Positions 47,895 to 57,416 are shown, counted from the stretch's first letter. The stretch: 64,000 bases of DNA from Burkholderia vietnamiensis LMG 10929 (GCF_000959445.1 NZ_CP009631.1:3162001-3226000), one strand, 5' to 3'. Numbers and translations are program-made. The notes: a model not told the origin generated them from the sequence alone.

Positions 47895-49205
47895 ATGTCC
47901 GCATTCCCCCCGGCCGTTGCACGCGCAACCGGCTCGGCCGGCGCCGTCAGCCATCGGCGCATCGTGTTCGCGAGCTTCATCGGCACCGCGATCGAGTTCT
48001 ACGATTTCTACGTGTATGCGACGGCCGCGGCGCTCGTGATCGGGCCCGTGTTCTTCCCGCACGGCTCCGCGACCGCGCAGGCGCTGTCGGCGTTCGTGAC
48101 GTTCGGCATCGCGTTCATCGCGCGGCCGATCGGCTCGTTCCTGTTCGGTCACTTCGGCGACCGCATCGGCCGCAAGTCGACGCTGGTCGCGTCGCTGCTC
48201 GTGATGGGCATTTCGACCACCGCGATCGGCTTCGTGCCGGGCTACGACACGATCGGCACGCTCGCGCCGGTGCTGCTGTGCGTGCTGCGCTTCGGCCAGG
48301 GCATCGGCCTCGGCGGCGAATGGGGCGGCGCGGCGCTGCTCGCGACCGAGCACGCGCCGCCCGGCAAGCGCGGCTGGTTCGGGATGTTTCCGCAACTGGG
48401 CCCGTCGGTCGGCTTCCTGATGTCGAACGGGCTGTTCTTCGCGCTCGCGCTGTCGCTGTCGGACGAACAGTTCCGCAGCTGGGGCTGGCGGATTCCGTTC
48501 CTGGTCAGTGCGGTGCTCGTCGCGGTGGGCCTGTACGTACGACTGAAGATCGCCGAGACGCCGGCCTTCCAGGCCGCGCTCGAGCGCGACGAACGCGTGC
48601 GCGTACCGGTCGCGACGCTGATCTCCCAACACTGGCAGCCGACGCTGCTCGGCGCGCTCGCGATGGTGGTCTGCTACACGCTGTTCTATATCTCGACGGT
48701 GTTCTCGCTGTCGTACGGCGTGTCGGCGCTGCATATTCCGCGCCAGAGCTTCCTCGGTCTGCTGTGCTTCGCCGTCGTGTTCATGGGGCTCGCGACGCCA
48801 CTGTCGGCATGGGCGGCCGACCGCTTCGGGCGCAAGCCGGTGCTGGCCGCGGGCGCGATCGCCGCGCTGCTGTCCGGCTTCGCGATGGAGCCGCTGCTCG
48901 GCAGCGGCTCGATGCCGCTCGTCGCGCTGTTCCTGACGCTCGAGCTGTTCCTGATGGGCGTGACGTTCGCGCCGATGGGCGCGCTGCTGCCCGAGTTGTT
49001 CCCGACCAACGTCCGCTACACGGGCGCCGGCGTCGCGTACAACCTCGGCGGGATCCTCGGCGCGTCGATCGCGCCGTACATCGCGCAGCTGCTCGCCGCG
49101 CGCGGCGGCCTGTCGTGGGTCGGCGGCTATGTGTCGGTCGCGGCGGCACTGAGCCTGATCGGCGTGCTGCTGATGCGCGAAACCCGCGACGCATCGCTCG
49201 TCTGA
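47895..49205 (+). CDS. MFS transporter, metabolite:H+ symporter family (shikimate/alpha-ketoglutarate type)
   Basis: 436 residues, twelve membrane segments. First helix block SFIGTAIEFYDFYVYATAAALVIG and loop motifs GHFGDRIGRKS and FGMFPQLGPSVGFLMSN are those of the KgtP/ShiA/ProP family. LGGEWGGAALLATEHAP is also characteristic. ATG at 47895, GGAGAC before it. Substrate cannot be told from sequence. It is followed by a 59-residue membrane protein. Confidence 0.85.
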   Translation: MSAFPPAVARATGSAGAVSHRRIVFASFIGTAIEFYDFYVYATAAALVIGPVFFPHGSATAQALSAFVTFGIAFIARPIGSFLFGHFGDRIGRKSTLVASLLVMGISTTAIGFVPGYDTIGTLAPVLLCVLRFGQGIGLGGEWGGAALLATEHAPPGKRGWFGMFPQLGPSVGFLMSNGLFFALALSLSDEQFRSWGWRIPFLVSAVLVAVGLYVRLKIAETPAFQAALERDERVRVPVATLISQHWQPTLLGALAMVVCYTLFYISTVFSLSYGVSALHIPRQSFLGLLCFAVVFMGLATPLSAWAADRFGRKPVLAAGAIAALLSGFAMEPLLGSGSMPLVALFLTLELFLMGVTFAPMGALLPELFPTNVRYTGAGVAYNLGGILGASIAPYIAQLLAARGGLSWVGGYVSVAAALSLIGVLLMRETRDASLV

Positions 49206-49303
49206 ACTCCGGGACAGCCCCCGTTGTACGGCGCGCGGCGCTGCCTATACTCGGAGCCGGGCGCACCGCGCCCGGAACTTCTCCATCTCAAGGAGGCGCC
49301 GCG

Positions 49304-49483
49304 ATGAACGTCCATCTGAACAACGCCGACCTCGTGCTGATCCTCGCGCTCGCGCTCGGCAGCGCGCTGCTGCTCGCCGCGCGCTTTCGGCCGCAAAGCT
49401 GGCGCGGGCTGCTCGTCGAAGCCTTGCTGGCGAATCTGGCCGCGATCGCGGCGGTGGTGACGGTCGAAGCGTTGCTCGCGTGA
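49304..49483 (+). CDS. Small membrane protein, 59 residues
   Basis: MNVHLNNADLVLILALALGSALLLAARFRP then a second hydrophobic segment LLVEALLANLAAIAAVVTVEALL. Two predicted helices. An AAGGAGG ribosome site lies 8 bp before the ATG, which supports translation. It may share the MFS transcript (gap 98 bp). No family recognised. Confidence 0.7.
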   Translation: MNVHLNNADLVLILALALGSALLLAARFRPQSWRGLLVEALLANLAAIAAVVTVEALLA

Positions 49484-49517
49484 AGCGCTCGCGCGCACAG
49501 CGGCGTCGATAGCCCCG

Positions 49518-50516
49518 TCAGGCCGTCAAGCGCACACGCCGCGCGCCATGCGCCGGGCCGACCGCATCGATCGCGTCGAGCACCTGCGCAACCGACGGCG
49601 GCGCACCGGGCTCGCCGATCGACAGCGCGTGCGGCGCGCCGCCGATGCCGCAATGGTGCCGCGACGTCGCGACGAAGATCATCACGGTCGGGCGCTTCAA
49701 TGCGTGCGCCATATGCACGAAGCCGGTGTCGACACCGACCACGAGCGTCGCCAGACCGATCGCCGCGCCCAGTTCGCGCACGGACATCGCGGGCAGCACG
49801 ATCGCGCCGGGCGCCCGCGCGGCGATCTGCTGCGCGTCGTCGTGTTCGGCCGGCGATCCCCACGGCAGCAAGACGCGCACGCCGCGCGCGATCATCTGCG
49901 TGGCCAGCGCGGCCCAGTGATCGGCCGGCCATTGCTTGTCCGGATTCGACGTCGCATGAAACAGCAGCACGAACGGCGTGCCGTCGGTCAGCGCGGCCGG
50001 CAGGCGCGCGTCCTGCGGCGCGACGATCCCGTGATCGGCGAGGCCTTCGGGGACATAGCCCAGCGCCTCGCCGGCGCTCACGCGCATCCCGTGCCACGCG
50101 TCGCAGTCCGGCCGCGGGCCGAAGCGATGCGAGTACGCGAAGCGGGCGCCCGTCTCGCCGAGATCCTGGGTCTGGTAGCCGACGCGGCGCGCCGCGCGCG
50201 CCAGCGCCGAGATGATCGCGCTCTTGTAGACGCCGTGCAGATCGATGACCGCATCGTAGCGATGCGCGCGCAACGCGCCGATCGACGCGGAGATCGCCTT
50301 GAAGTCACCGCCGTTGCGCAGCTTCTTGAAACGCCGCAGCGGCGCGCACAGCACGTTGCTGACGCCGGGGTGCCAGCGCACGACTTCGGCGCAGGATTCG
50401 TCCACGGCCCAGTCGACCGCCACACCGGGGAACGCACGATGGAGGTCCGCGACGACAGGCAACGTCTGGACGACGTCGCCGAGCGAGGTCACTTTTACGA
50501 TGAGGATGCGTTTCAC
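49518..50516 (-). CDS. waaC: Lipopolysaccharide heptosyltransferase I
   Basis: 332 residues, GT9 family. Adds the first L-glycero-D-manno-heptose to Kdo of the LPS inner core at the cytoplasmic face. Family features: ILIVKVTSLGDVVQTLPV (N-terminal), VIDLHGVYKSA, FLHATSNPDKQWPADHW-like donor block, and VGVDTGFVHMAHAL. GTG at 50516 was selected (VKRILIVKV is the conserved N-terminus); an ATG further upstream is unlikely. Divergent from the ClC gene. Confidence 0.9.
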   Translation of the reverse strand: MKRILIVKVTSLGDVVQTLPVVADLHRAFPGVAVDWAVDESCAEVVRWHPGVSNVLCAPLRRFKKLRNGGDFKAISASIGALRAHRYDAVIDLHGVYKSAIISALARAARRVGYQTQDLGETGARFAYSHRFGPRPDCDAWHGMRVSAGEALGYVPEGLADHGIVAPQDARLPAALTDGTPFVLLFHATSNPDKQWPADHWAALATQMIARGVRVLLPWGSPAEHDDAQQIAARAPGAIVLPAMSVRELGAAIGLATLVVGVDTGFVHMAHALKRPTVMIFVATSRHHCGIGGAPHALSIGEPGAPPSVAQVLDAIDAVGPAHGARRVRLTA

Positions 50517-50656
50517 TTTTCTTGTGGGGAATGGCCGGCCATTTCGCCATGCTAACGACGCTTGGCGGCCCCACACATTACACCAACATTACATTTGCAA
50601 CAAAATGCGTCGGTTTCGTAAAGTTTTGTCATGCGCCCATGGCATCCGAATCTTCC

Positions 50657-50662
50657 TATAAT
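50657..50662 (+). promoter_or_regulatory. TATAAT -10 box of the ClC gene
   Basis: Perfect TATAAT 28 bp before the ATG at 50690. Predicted start near 50669, which excludes the longer upstream ORF start. -35 not clear. Confidence 0.6.
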
Positions 50663-50689
50663 GCGTCTTTGCCCTGCCGGCCGACGCCG

Positions 50690-52270
50690 ATGCAACGCTC
50701 AGAGCTTCCCGCCCCGCTTTCCCGTCTGTTTCCGTTCCTCACCCGACGCTCGCTGCGAATCTGGCGCCAGTTCGGCGTCTTCTGGCTCGGCGCCATCGCC
50801 GTCGGTCTCGTGGCCGTGCTGTATGCGCGGCTGATCGACTGGGGTTACGACACGTTCCGCACGATGCGCGAGCACGCCGCCTGGCTGCCGCTGCTGCTGA
50901 CGCCGTCGATCGCCGCGGCGTCCGCGTGGATCACCCGCCGCTTCTTCCGCGGCGCCGAGGGCAGCGGGATTCCGCAAGTCATCGCCACGCTGCATGCGAG
51001 CCCGCGCGCATTCGGCTCGCGGCTGCTGACGCTGCGCATCCTGTTCGGCAAGGTGCTGGTTTCGTTCCTGGGGATCCTGGGCGGCTTCACGATCGGCCGC
51101 GAGGGCCCGACCGTGCAGGTCGGCGCCGCGCTGATGTTCAACCTGCGGCGCCTCTATCCGCGCTCGAACGCACAAATCGAACGGCAGCTGGTGCTCGCCG
51201 GCGCGGCGGCCGGCCTGTCCGCGGCGTTCAACACGCCGCTCGCCGGTATCGTGTTCGCGATCGAGGAACTCACGCGCAGCTTCTCCGCGCGCGCAAGCGG
51301 CGTGCTGATCACCGCGATCATCCTCGCCGGCGTCGTCGCGTTGGGCGTGAACGGCAACTACACGTACTTCGGCACGATCAACGCCGGCCAGCATTTCCCG
51401 AAGATGCTGGCGGTCGCCGTGCTCGTCACCGCGATCGTGACGGGCATCGCCGGCGGCCTGTTCAGCTGGCTGCTGCTCAACACCGGACGCTGGCTGCCCG
51501 CGCGCCTGCTCGTGCTGTATCGCGAGCGCCCGATCGCGTTCGCCGCGCTGTGCGGGTTCGTGATCGCCGTCGTGGGCATCGCGTCGGGCGGCACGACGTT
51601 CGGCAGCGGCTATGCCGAGGCACGCGGGCTGCTCGACGGCCACGAGCAGCTGTCGGTGTTCTATCCATTTCTGAAGATGGTGTCGATGGTCGGGTCGTAC
51701 CTGCCCGGCATCCCGGGCGGGATCTTCGCGCCGTCGCTGTCGATCGGCGCGGGGTTCGGCAACCTGCTGCACCTCGCGTTCGGCAACATGAGCCTGCCGA
51801 TGCTGATCGCGCTCGCGATGGTCGGCTACCTCGCGGCGGTCACGCAATCGCCGATCACGTCGTTCGTGATCGTGATGGAGATGATCAACGGCCACGCGCT
51901 CGTGATTTCGCTGATGGCGACCGCGCTGGTGTCGAGCCGCATCGCGCGCTTCTTCGCCCCGCCGCTCTATGAAACGCTCGCGGAGCGCTATCTCGCGCCG
52001 CCGGCCGCCGCACCGTCCGCTACGGCACCGGCGGCGGCTGCCGCTGCGGCTGCGACCGCAAGCGGCGTCACGGAGCCGCAGGATGCGCCCGCCGATCCGC
52101 TCGACACGCTGCGCGAAGAAGACGGCGACGCAGAGGTCGCGACGCAGGCGCAGGCGCAGTCATCCGGATCGGCACCCGCAGCCGGCCACGACGCCGCGCA
52201 CGCCTCTGCGGCACGGCCCGATGCCGACTCACCGGCGTCGACGGCGGCCGACCCGCGCGGCCCTCAGTAG
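50690..52270 (+). CDS. ClC-type chloride channel/antiporter with long C-terminal tail
   Basis: 526 residues. The ClC selectivity motifs are present: GSGIPQV, GREGPTVQ (gating Glu), and GIPGGIFAPSLSIGA. Prokaryotic ClCs are Cl-/H+ antiporters used in acid resistance or ion balance; ClcB-like. The last ~90 residues are Ala-, Asp- and Gln-rich with no CBS domain and look disordered. ATG at 50690 agrees with the TATAAT box. The end overlaps a tiny lipoprotein gene on the other strand by 7 bp. Confidence 0.87.
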   Translation: MQRSELPAPLSRLFPFLTRRSLRIWRQFGVFWLGAIAVGLVAVLYARLIDWGYDTFRTMREHAAWLPLLLTPSIAAASAWITRRFFRGAEGSGIPQVIATLHASPRAFGSRLLTLRILFGKVLVSFLGILGGFTIGREGPTVQVGAALMFNLRRLYPRSNAQIERQLVLAGAAAGLSAAFNTPLAGIVFAIEELTRSFSARASGVLITAIILAGVVALGVNGNYTYFGTINAGQHFPKMLAVAVLVTAIVTGIAGGLFSWLLLNTGRWLPARLLVLYRERPIAFAALCGFVIAVVGIASGGTTFGSGYAEARGLLDGHEQLSVFYPFLKMVSMVGSYLPGIPGGIFAPSLSIGAGFGNLLHLAFGNMSLPMLIALAMVGYLAAVTQSPITSFVIVMEMINGHALVISLMATALVSSRIARFFAPPLYETLAERYLAPPAAAPSATAPAAAAAAAATASGVTEPQDAPADPLDTLREEDGDAEVATQAQAQSSGSAPAAGHDAAHASAARPDADSPASTAADPRGPQ

Positions 52271-52374
52271 ATCACCACCGGCGCAGGCCGATAGTAAATC
52301 GGCCGGGCCGGCACGACGATACAGCCGGCGAGCGCGATGGCGACGAGCGCAATCGCGATGGCGGTTCGTTTCAT
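52264..52374 (-). CDS. Very small lipoprotein, 36 residues
   Basis: Reads MKRTAIAIALVAIALAGCIVVPARPIYYRPAPVVIY: basic n-region, hydrophobic core and lipobox LAGC with Cys at position 18, then a Tyr/Pro-rich tail. It ends 7 bp into the 3' end of the ClC gene. The next gene upstream on this strand is the YXWGXW protein, 12 bp away, so they form a unit. Too short for usual gene callers. Confidence 0.72.
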   Translation of the reverse strand: MKRTAIAIALVAIALAGCIVVPARPIYYRPAPVVIY

Positions 52375-52386
52375 CGCAGCCCCCGG

Positions 52387-52788
52387 TCAGGCCCAGTGGC
52401 CGCGCGTCCAGAACCAGTTCGGCCCGCGCTGATCCCAGTGGCCCGGCACCCAGTGCATGCCGATACGCTCGGCTTCCCAGTGGCCGCCGATCCAGACGTA
52501 ACGGCCATGCTCCCAACGCCAGTGACCGCGCTCCCACACGTAGCCGACGCGCGCGTCCGGCACGACCTCGTAGCGAACCGGCGGCGGCGCGTTCGGCGCG
52601 ACGACGACGATCTGCCCGGCCGGCATCGCGACCGGCTCCGCGACGACCATCCGGCCCGACGGCACCATCAGCGGCGCGCCGACGAGAATCTCGTCCGCGC
52701 GCGCGGCGAGCGGCGCGACGACGGCCGACAGGCCCGCGACGCACAAGGCCAGCGAAACGATACGGCGTTGAACAGTAGAGACAGCCAT
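52387..52788 (-). CDS. YXWGXW repeat-containing secreted protein
   Basis: 133 residues. Signal peptide (SLALCVAGLSAVVAPLAARA), then tandem aromatic repeats built on W-E-x-G-H-W: VWERGHWRWEHGRYVWIGGHWEAERIGMHWVPGHWDQRGPNWFWTRGHW (in segments). Such YXWGXW proteins are secreted or envelope proteins of unknown function. AGGAGG lies 5 bp before the ATG at 52788. It pairs with the 36-residue lipoprotein in one unit. Confidence 0.82.
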   Translation of the reverse strand: MAVSTVQRRIVSLALCVAGLSAVVAPLAARADEILVGAPLMVPSGRMVVAEPVAMPAGQIVVVAPNAPPPVRYEVVPDARVGYVWERGHWRWEHGRYVWIGGHWEAERIGMHWVPGHWDQRGPNWFWTRGHWA

Positions 52789-52904
52789 CACAACCTCCTG
52801 ATTGACGAATGACGCGAGCGTATTCGTTCAATGCGGGAGGCCGGCGAGCGGCCGACAGGCGCCGTGTTACGGCGTGCCCGAAAGTGCAACAGGGCGTAAG
52901 ACGC

Positions 52905-52929
52905 GCACGGCGGCGTGGCGCCGCCGTGC
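52905..52929 (-). terminator. Perfect hairpin downstream of minE
   Basis: 11-bp stem GCACGGCGGCG / CGCCGCCGTGC with a 3-nt loop, 19 bp after the minE stop on the minus strand. No U-tract follows, so it may block 3' exonucleases or be only a weak terminator. Confidence 0.55.
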
Positions 52930-52947
52930 GGAGAGGGACCGAACAGC

Positions 52948-53202
52948 TCAGGCTTGCGGAATCTCGATCTTCACTTCGAGCACTTCGAGATCGTCCTGAC
53001 GCTCGAGGCTCACGCGGATGTCGTCGTTCGAAATCTGCACGTACTTCGAAATGACCGCGACGAGTTCCTTCTGCAGCGCCGGCAGGTAATCGGCCGGCGG
53101 ACGGCCGCCGACCCGCTCGTGCGCGATGATGAGCTGCAGGCGCTCCTTCGCGACCGACGCGGACTTCTTCTTCTCACCGAGGAGAAACGAAAGAATGGAC
53201 AT
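52948..53202 (-). CDS. minE: Cell division topological specificity factor MinE
   Basis: 84 residues. Displaces MinC and stimulates MinD ATPase so that the Min system oscillates. [30 protein letters not shown] contains the anti-MinC/MinD-binding helix, followed by the topological domain (LEVKIEIPQ). Usual length. It overlaps nothing; 12 bp after minD. Confidence 0.96.
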   Translation of the reverse strand: MSILSFLLGEKKKSASVAKERLQLIIAHERVGGRPPADYLPALQKELVAVISKYVQISNDDIRVSLERQDDLEVLEVKIEIPQA

Positions 53203-53214
53203 GGGCGGCCTCCG

Positions 53215-54030
53215 TTACTTGCTGCCGAAGAGGCGCTGCAGCAGGCCCGGCTTCTGGTAATCGGTGAAGCGCAGCGGCTTGTCCTCGCCGAGGAAGCGCG
53301 CGACGACGTCCTTGTACGCTTCGGCGACGTCGGTGCCGTCGATATGGACGGCCGGCAAGCCCTGGTTCGATGCGTGCAGCACGGCTTCCGACTCCGGCAC
53401 CACGCCGATCAGCTTGATGCGCAGGATCTCGCTGATGTCCTCGAGCGACAGCATTTCGCCTTCGCTCACGCGCTTCGGGCTGTAGCGGGTGATCAGCAGA
53501 TGCTCCTTGATCGGCTCCTTGCCTTCGGTCGCGCGCTTGGTCTTCGACGACAGGATGCCGAGGATGCGGTCCGAGTCGCGCACCGACGACACTTCCGGGT
53601 TCGTGACGATCAGCGCTTCGTCGGCGAAGTACATCGCGTGCAGTGCACCGGCCTCGATACCGGCCGGCGAGTCACAGACGATGAATTCGAAGTCCATTGC
53701 GGCCAGGTCGTTCAGCACCTTCTCGACGCCGTCACGCGTGAGCGCATCCTTGTCGCGCGTCTGCGACGCCGGCAGGATGAACAGGTTCTCGCACTTCTTG
53801 TCCTTGATCAGCGCCTGGTTCAGGTTCGCTTCGCCCTGGATCACGTTCACGAGGTCGTACACGACGCGACGCTCGCAGCCCATGATGAGATCGAGGTTGC
53901 GCAGGCCGACGTCGAAGTCGATCACGGCCGTCTTGTGGCCGCGCAGCGCAAGGCCGGACGCGAAGCTGGCGCTCGTCGTCGTCTTGCCTACGCCGCCCTT
54001 GCCCGAAGTCACCACGATGATTTTTGCCAT
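53215..54030 (-). CDS. minD: Septum-site determining ATPase MinD
   Basis: 271 residues. Deviant Walker A GKGGVGKTT (residues ~10-18), Walker B FIVCDSPAG, and the C-terminal amphipathic membrane-targeting helix (GLLQRLFG). Recruits MinC to the membrane to block FtsZ rings away from midcell. Middle gene of minCDE, 59 bp after minC. Confidence 0.97.
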   Translation of the reverse strand: MAKIIVVTSGKGGVGKTTTSASFASGLALRGHKTAVIDFDVGLRNLDLIMGCERRVVYDLVNVIQGEANLNQALIKDKKCENLFILPASQTRDKDALTRDGVEKVLNDLAAMDFEFIVCDSPAGIEAGALHAMYFADEALIVTNPEVSSVRDSDRILGILSSKTKRATEGKEPIKEHLLITRYSPKRVSEGEMLSLEDISEILRIKLIGVVPESEAVLHASNQGLPAVHIDGTDVAEAYKDVVARFLGEDKPLRFTDYQKPGLLQRLFGSK

Positions 54031-54089
54031 TTACCCAATACCCTGTGTTCGTCAATGAGAGCCGATCGATCCGGAGCGCAGCGCGTGAA

Positions 54090-54860
54090 TCACGTCAGGC
54101 GCAGCGGTTCGATCATCAGTTTTTCCTCTTCGAGCCGGATCTGCACCGCTTTACCCAGTATGTCGGCGGGCAACGGGTTCTCGGTGGTTCGATAGATACC
54201 CGCGATCGAAATCAGTTCCGGCTCCAGACACGTGCAGAAAATGCGCGCATCGTGGTTGCCGTGCACGCCCGCGAGTGCGCGGCCGCGCAACGGCGCGTAG
54301 ATGTGGATGTTGCCTTCCGCGATGATCTCGGCGCCGTGGCTGACCGGCGCGAGCACCACGAGGTCCCCTTTCGCGTAAATCTGCTGCCCCGAACGCAGCG
54401 GCCGGTCGATCACCAGCGTCTGCGCACCCGTCGTGGGCGCGCTCGGTGCGAGCTCCGGCGCCGGTTCCGGCACCGCTTCCGCTGCCGCCGCAGCGACAGG
54501 CGGCTCGGCCTCGTCGGCCGGCTCCGGCTTCGCCGTGGCCCCGCGGCGATCGCGCGCCTCGAGCAACGGCAGGCCGGCTTCGGCCGCCCACGCCTGCGAC
54601 GCCTGCGCGACGACACCCACCGGACGCATCCGCACGTCGTTCAGCATCTGGCGAATGTCCGAGAGCGCGACGCGTTCGCCCTCCGCCAGGCGGCGGACGT
54701 CGATCGCGACGACGTCGTCGGCGAAAAATTCGGGAGTCGCTTCGAAGCGCTTGACCAGTTCGGCACGCAACGCATCGAGATCGGTCGTCTTCACGGTGAA
54801 CAGCAACGTATCGACCGATCCGCTGCGCAGCTCGAAGAATGGCGATTTTTTAAGCGACAT
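54090..54860 (-). CDS. minC: Septum-site determining protein MinC
   Basis: 256 residues. N-terminal FtsZ-inhibiting domain ([34 protein letters not shown]), a Pro/Ala/Glu-rich linker (~120-150), and the C-terminal beta-helical domain ([43 protein letters not shown]) that binds MinD. ATG at 54860; a GTG two codons upstream is possible. A TAAAAT box on the minus strand (about 54886-54891) may be the operon promoter. Confidence 0.95.
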   Translation of the reverse strand: MSLKKSPFFELRSGSVDTLLFTVKTTDLDALRAELVKRFEATPEFFADDVVAIDVRRLAEGERVALSDIRQMLNDVRMRPVGVVAQASQAWAAEAGLPLLEARDRRGATAKPEPADEAEPPVAAAAAEAVPEPAPELAPSAPTTGAQTLVIDRPLRSGQQIYAKGDLVVLAPVSHGAEIIAEGNIHIYAPLRGRALAGVHGNHDARIFCTCLEPELISIAGIYRTTENPLPADILGKAVQIRLEEEKLMIEPLRLT

Positions 54861-55027
54861 GGACACTCTGCAAAAATTTTTTGCGTATTTTACAGGCGTC
54901 CAAGCGGCCGGCCATTATTTTTGGGCGACCTGGCAAGCGGTATCGCAAGGCGCGCGCGACCAGCGCGCGGACAGCGGGACGCGTACACGGGCCTTCGTCG
55001 CTCGGCGCGGGCCCGCACCGGCGCGCG

Positions 55028-55543
55028 TCACGGTGTATCGATGTGGGATACGAACAACGACTTCATCGCGCCGGGCATCCGCGCGACCGGCGCGTGCTCG
55101 CCCGTGTTGCCGAAGCCGGCGCGCTCGTAGAAACGGATCGCGTCGCGGTTCGCATCGGCAATCCATGCGTAGATGTCCCGCGCGCCGCGCTCGGCCAGCC
55201 AGCCGGTGGCGGTTTCGAGCAGCAGCACGCCGCCGCGCAGGTGACGCACCGCGTGCGCGACCCACAGCTCGCTGACGAACGCGCGCCGCTCGCGCGTATT
55301 GTCGAAATACGCGCCGATCATGCCGGCCGGATGGCCTTCGGTGTACAGCAGGAAAGTCGTCGATTCGTCGGACGCGGCGCGCAACGCGGCAATGGCCGCC
55401 GCCGCGTCGGCGTCGACGGTCAGCAATTCGGCCTCCGGCGCTTCGCCCGGCGCGTAGGGCTCACGAAGCGACGCGGCGCGGAGTTCGCGATACACGCTGC
55501 CTTGGTCGGCAGCGATACGACGAACAGTCAAGGTCGAACTCAT
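55028..55543 (-). CDS. GNAT family N-acetyltransferase
   Basis: 171 residues. GCN5-type fold: the acetyl-CoA motif is around VSELWVAHAVRHLRGGVLLLETA and the C-terminal YERAGFGNTG. Acceptor unknown. ATG at 55543 (MSSTLTVRRI). Single gene between minC and the AlkB-type gene. Confidence 0.82.
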   Translation of the reverse strand: MSSTLTVRRIAADQGSVYRELRAASLREPYAPGEAPEAELLTVDADAAAAIAALRAASDESTTFLLYTEGHPAGMIGAYFDNTRERRAFVSELWVAHAVRHLRGGVLLLETATGWLAERGARDIYAWIADANRDAIRFYERAGFGNTGEHAPVARMPGAMKSLFVSHIDTP

Positions 55544-56225
55544 GCAGGCACAGCCCCCTTCGGACAGCAAGCTACTAGCTTCAACCGAAAGCGGGGCATG
55601 AGTCAAATCGTTATTTTCAAACGGCCGCGCCGATCGAGAGTCGGCACGCAACGCAAGCGCGTGCGGGCCGCCGCCGCTGTGCAGGTGCAGCATGCTGCCG
55701 TCGGTCGGCGAACCGTCACGACGATCGCGTCCGGCCTTCGGACCGTGCGCCTCGCTCGGCTTGTCACTCGGGCATTCGAGCAATCGACGTCCGATGCGGA
55801 GACGTCGAAACCGTCAGCGTCCGGCATCCGCACATGCGAAAACGCGGCGCGCGCCGTCCTCGTCGCGCGATCGATATTGCGACGCAACATTCGTTGCAGC
55901 GTCGGTCGTCGGCTGTCGCACAGGCTTCGGGCATGCATTCATCTGATCAGAACGCGGGCCGCGCGGGCAGATCGCGCCGCGCGGTGCCCGTTTCAATCGC
56001 CCGGCGTCGCCGCCCGCCCGCGAGCCCCACATGCGGTCCGCCGTTTGGAGTTTCGCGCCTAGCGCCGGAGTTTGGAAAGCGGCCGCGCCCATCGTATAAC
56101 TGGCACAGCCGGACGATCGATCCGGTGCCGCGCCTGCCTCACGCCGCATCGCGGACCACCACGACGAAATGACACGAGCGGCCGTCGCGCTTGCAGGCGC
56201 AGCCGGCCCCCAATGGAGGGAGACG
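55544..56225. other. 682-bp region without a confident gene
   Basis: A plus-strand ORF starting at 55598 (MSQIVIFKRPRRSR..., about 154 residues, very Arg-rich) has weaker GC3 bias and no clear ribosome site; I treat it as unproven. The right end holds GGAGGGAGACG, the ribosome site of the hydroxylase. No convincing terminator or promoter was found. Confidence 0.45.
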
Positions 56226-57386
56226 ATGGCAACGACCGACGGACCGGCCTCGGGCTGGTCGGATGGCAAACGTTATCTGTGGCTGCTCGGCGCGGTGACG
56301 ATCACGTTGCCGATCCTCGCGGCGCAACTCGCACTGTCGACCGGCGTGCACCTGTTCTGGTGGTTCGGCCCGCTGTTCGCCTTCGGCGTGATCCCGATCC
56401 TCGACACGCTGATCGGCGACGACCGCGACAATCCGCCCGAAGCCGTGGTGCCGCAACTCGAACGGTCGCGCTACTACCGCTGGATCGTCTATCTGGCGAC
56501 GCTGGTCGAATACGTCGCCTTCTTCATGTGCGTGCGGATCGTCGGCACACATGCGCTCGCGTGGTACGACTACGTCGGCTTCGCGCTGTCGCTCGGTGCC
56601 GCCACCGGCATCTCGATCAACACCGCGCACGAGCTCGGGCACAAAACCAACCGGTTCGAGCGCTGGCTCGCCAAAATCACGCTCGCGCCGGTCGCGTACG
56701 GACACTTCTTCGTCGAACACAACCGCGGCCATCACGTGCGCGTCGCGACGGCCGAGGATCCCGCCAGCGCCCGCTTCGGCGAGTCGTTCTGGGCGTTCCT
56801 GCCGCGCACGGTGGCCGGCAGCATCCGTTCGGCGTGGCGGCTCGAGAAGGCACGCCTCGAACGGCTCGGCCGCTCGCCGTGGACCTGGCGCAACGAGGTG
56901 CTGCACGCGTGGGCGATGACCGTCGTCGTGTGGGGCATCGCGATCGCGATGGCCGGCCCGGTCGTGATCCCGTTCCTCGTGATCCAGGCGGCGTACGGCG
57001 CGTCGCTGCTCGAAGTCGTCAACTACGTCGAGCACTACGGGCTCGGCCGCCGCAAGCTGCCGAGCGGCCGCTACGAGCGCTGCACGCCGCAGCATTCGTG
57101 GAACAGCAATCACGTCGTCACGAACCTGTTCCTGTACCAGTTGCAGCGCCACGCCGACCATCACGCGAATCCGACGCGCTCGTATCAGGCGCTGCGCCAT
57201 TTCGACGACTCGCCGCAGCTGCCGGCCGGCTACGCGACGATGATCCTGTTCGCCTATGTGCCGCCGCTCTGGTATCGCGTGATGAACCCGCGCGTGGTCG
57301 CACATTACGGCGGCGACATGGCGCAGTCGAACATCAAGCCGTCGATCCGCGAACGCGTGCTCGCGCAGTATCCGGCCGCGACCTGA
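56226..57386 (+). CDS. alkB: AlkB-type membrane alkane monooxygenase / fatty acid hydroxylase
   Basis: 386 residues. Integral-membrane non-heme di-iron hydroxylase with all His boxes: HELGHK (residues 135-140), HNRGHH (165-170), NYVEHYG (His270) and RHADHHANP (309-313). The HYG motif and length fit alkane 1-monooxygenase; six membrane helices are visible. It hydroxylates the terminal carbon of alkanes with rubredoxin as electron donor. No rubredoxin gene is adjacent. GGAGGGAGACG precedes the ATG at 56226, chosen over an ORF start 57 bp upstream. Confidence 0.88.
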   Translation: MATTDGPASGWSDGKRYLWLLGAVTITLPILAAQLALSTGVHLFWWFGPLFAFGVIPILDTLIGDDRDNPPEAVVPQLERSRYYRWIVYLATLVEYVAFFMCVRIVGTHALAWYDYVGFALSLGAATGISINTAHELGHKTNRFERWLAKITLAPVAYGHFFVEHNRGHHVRVATAEDPASARFGESFWAFLPRTVAGSIRSAWRLEKARLERLGRSPWTWRNEVLHAWAMTVVVWGIAIAMAGPVVIPFLVIQAAYGASLLEVVNYVEHYGLGRRKLPSGRYERCTPQHSWNSNHVVTNLFLYQLQRHADHHANPTRSYQALRHFDDSPQLPAGYATMILFAYVPPLWYRVMNPRVVAHYGGDMAQSNIKPSIRERVLAQYPAAT

Positions 57387-57416
57387 CGCGGGCCTAGGCG
57401 GTCGCGGCCGCGCCGC

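Noticed and set aside
55598..56062. Arg-rich ORF (~154 residues) between the GNAT gene and alkB
   Set aside because: Weak GC3 bias and no ribosome site; kept as unassigned DNA rather than a gene.
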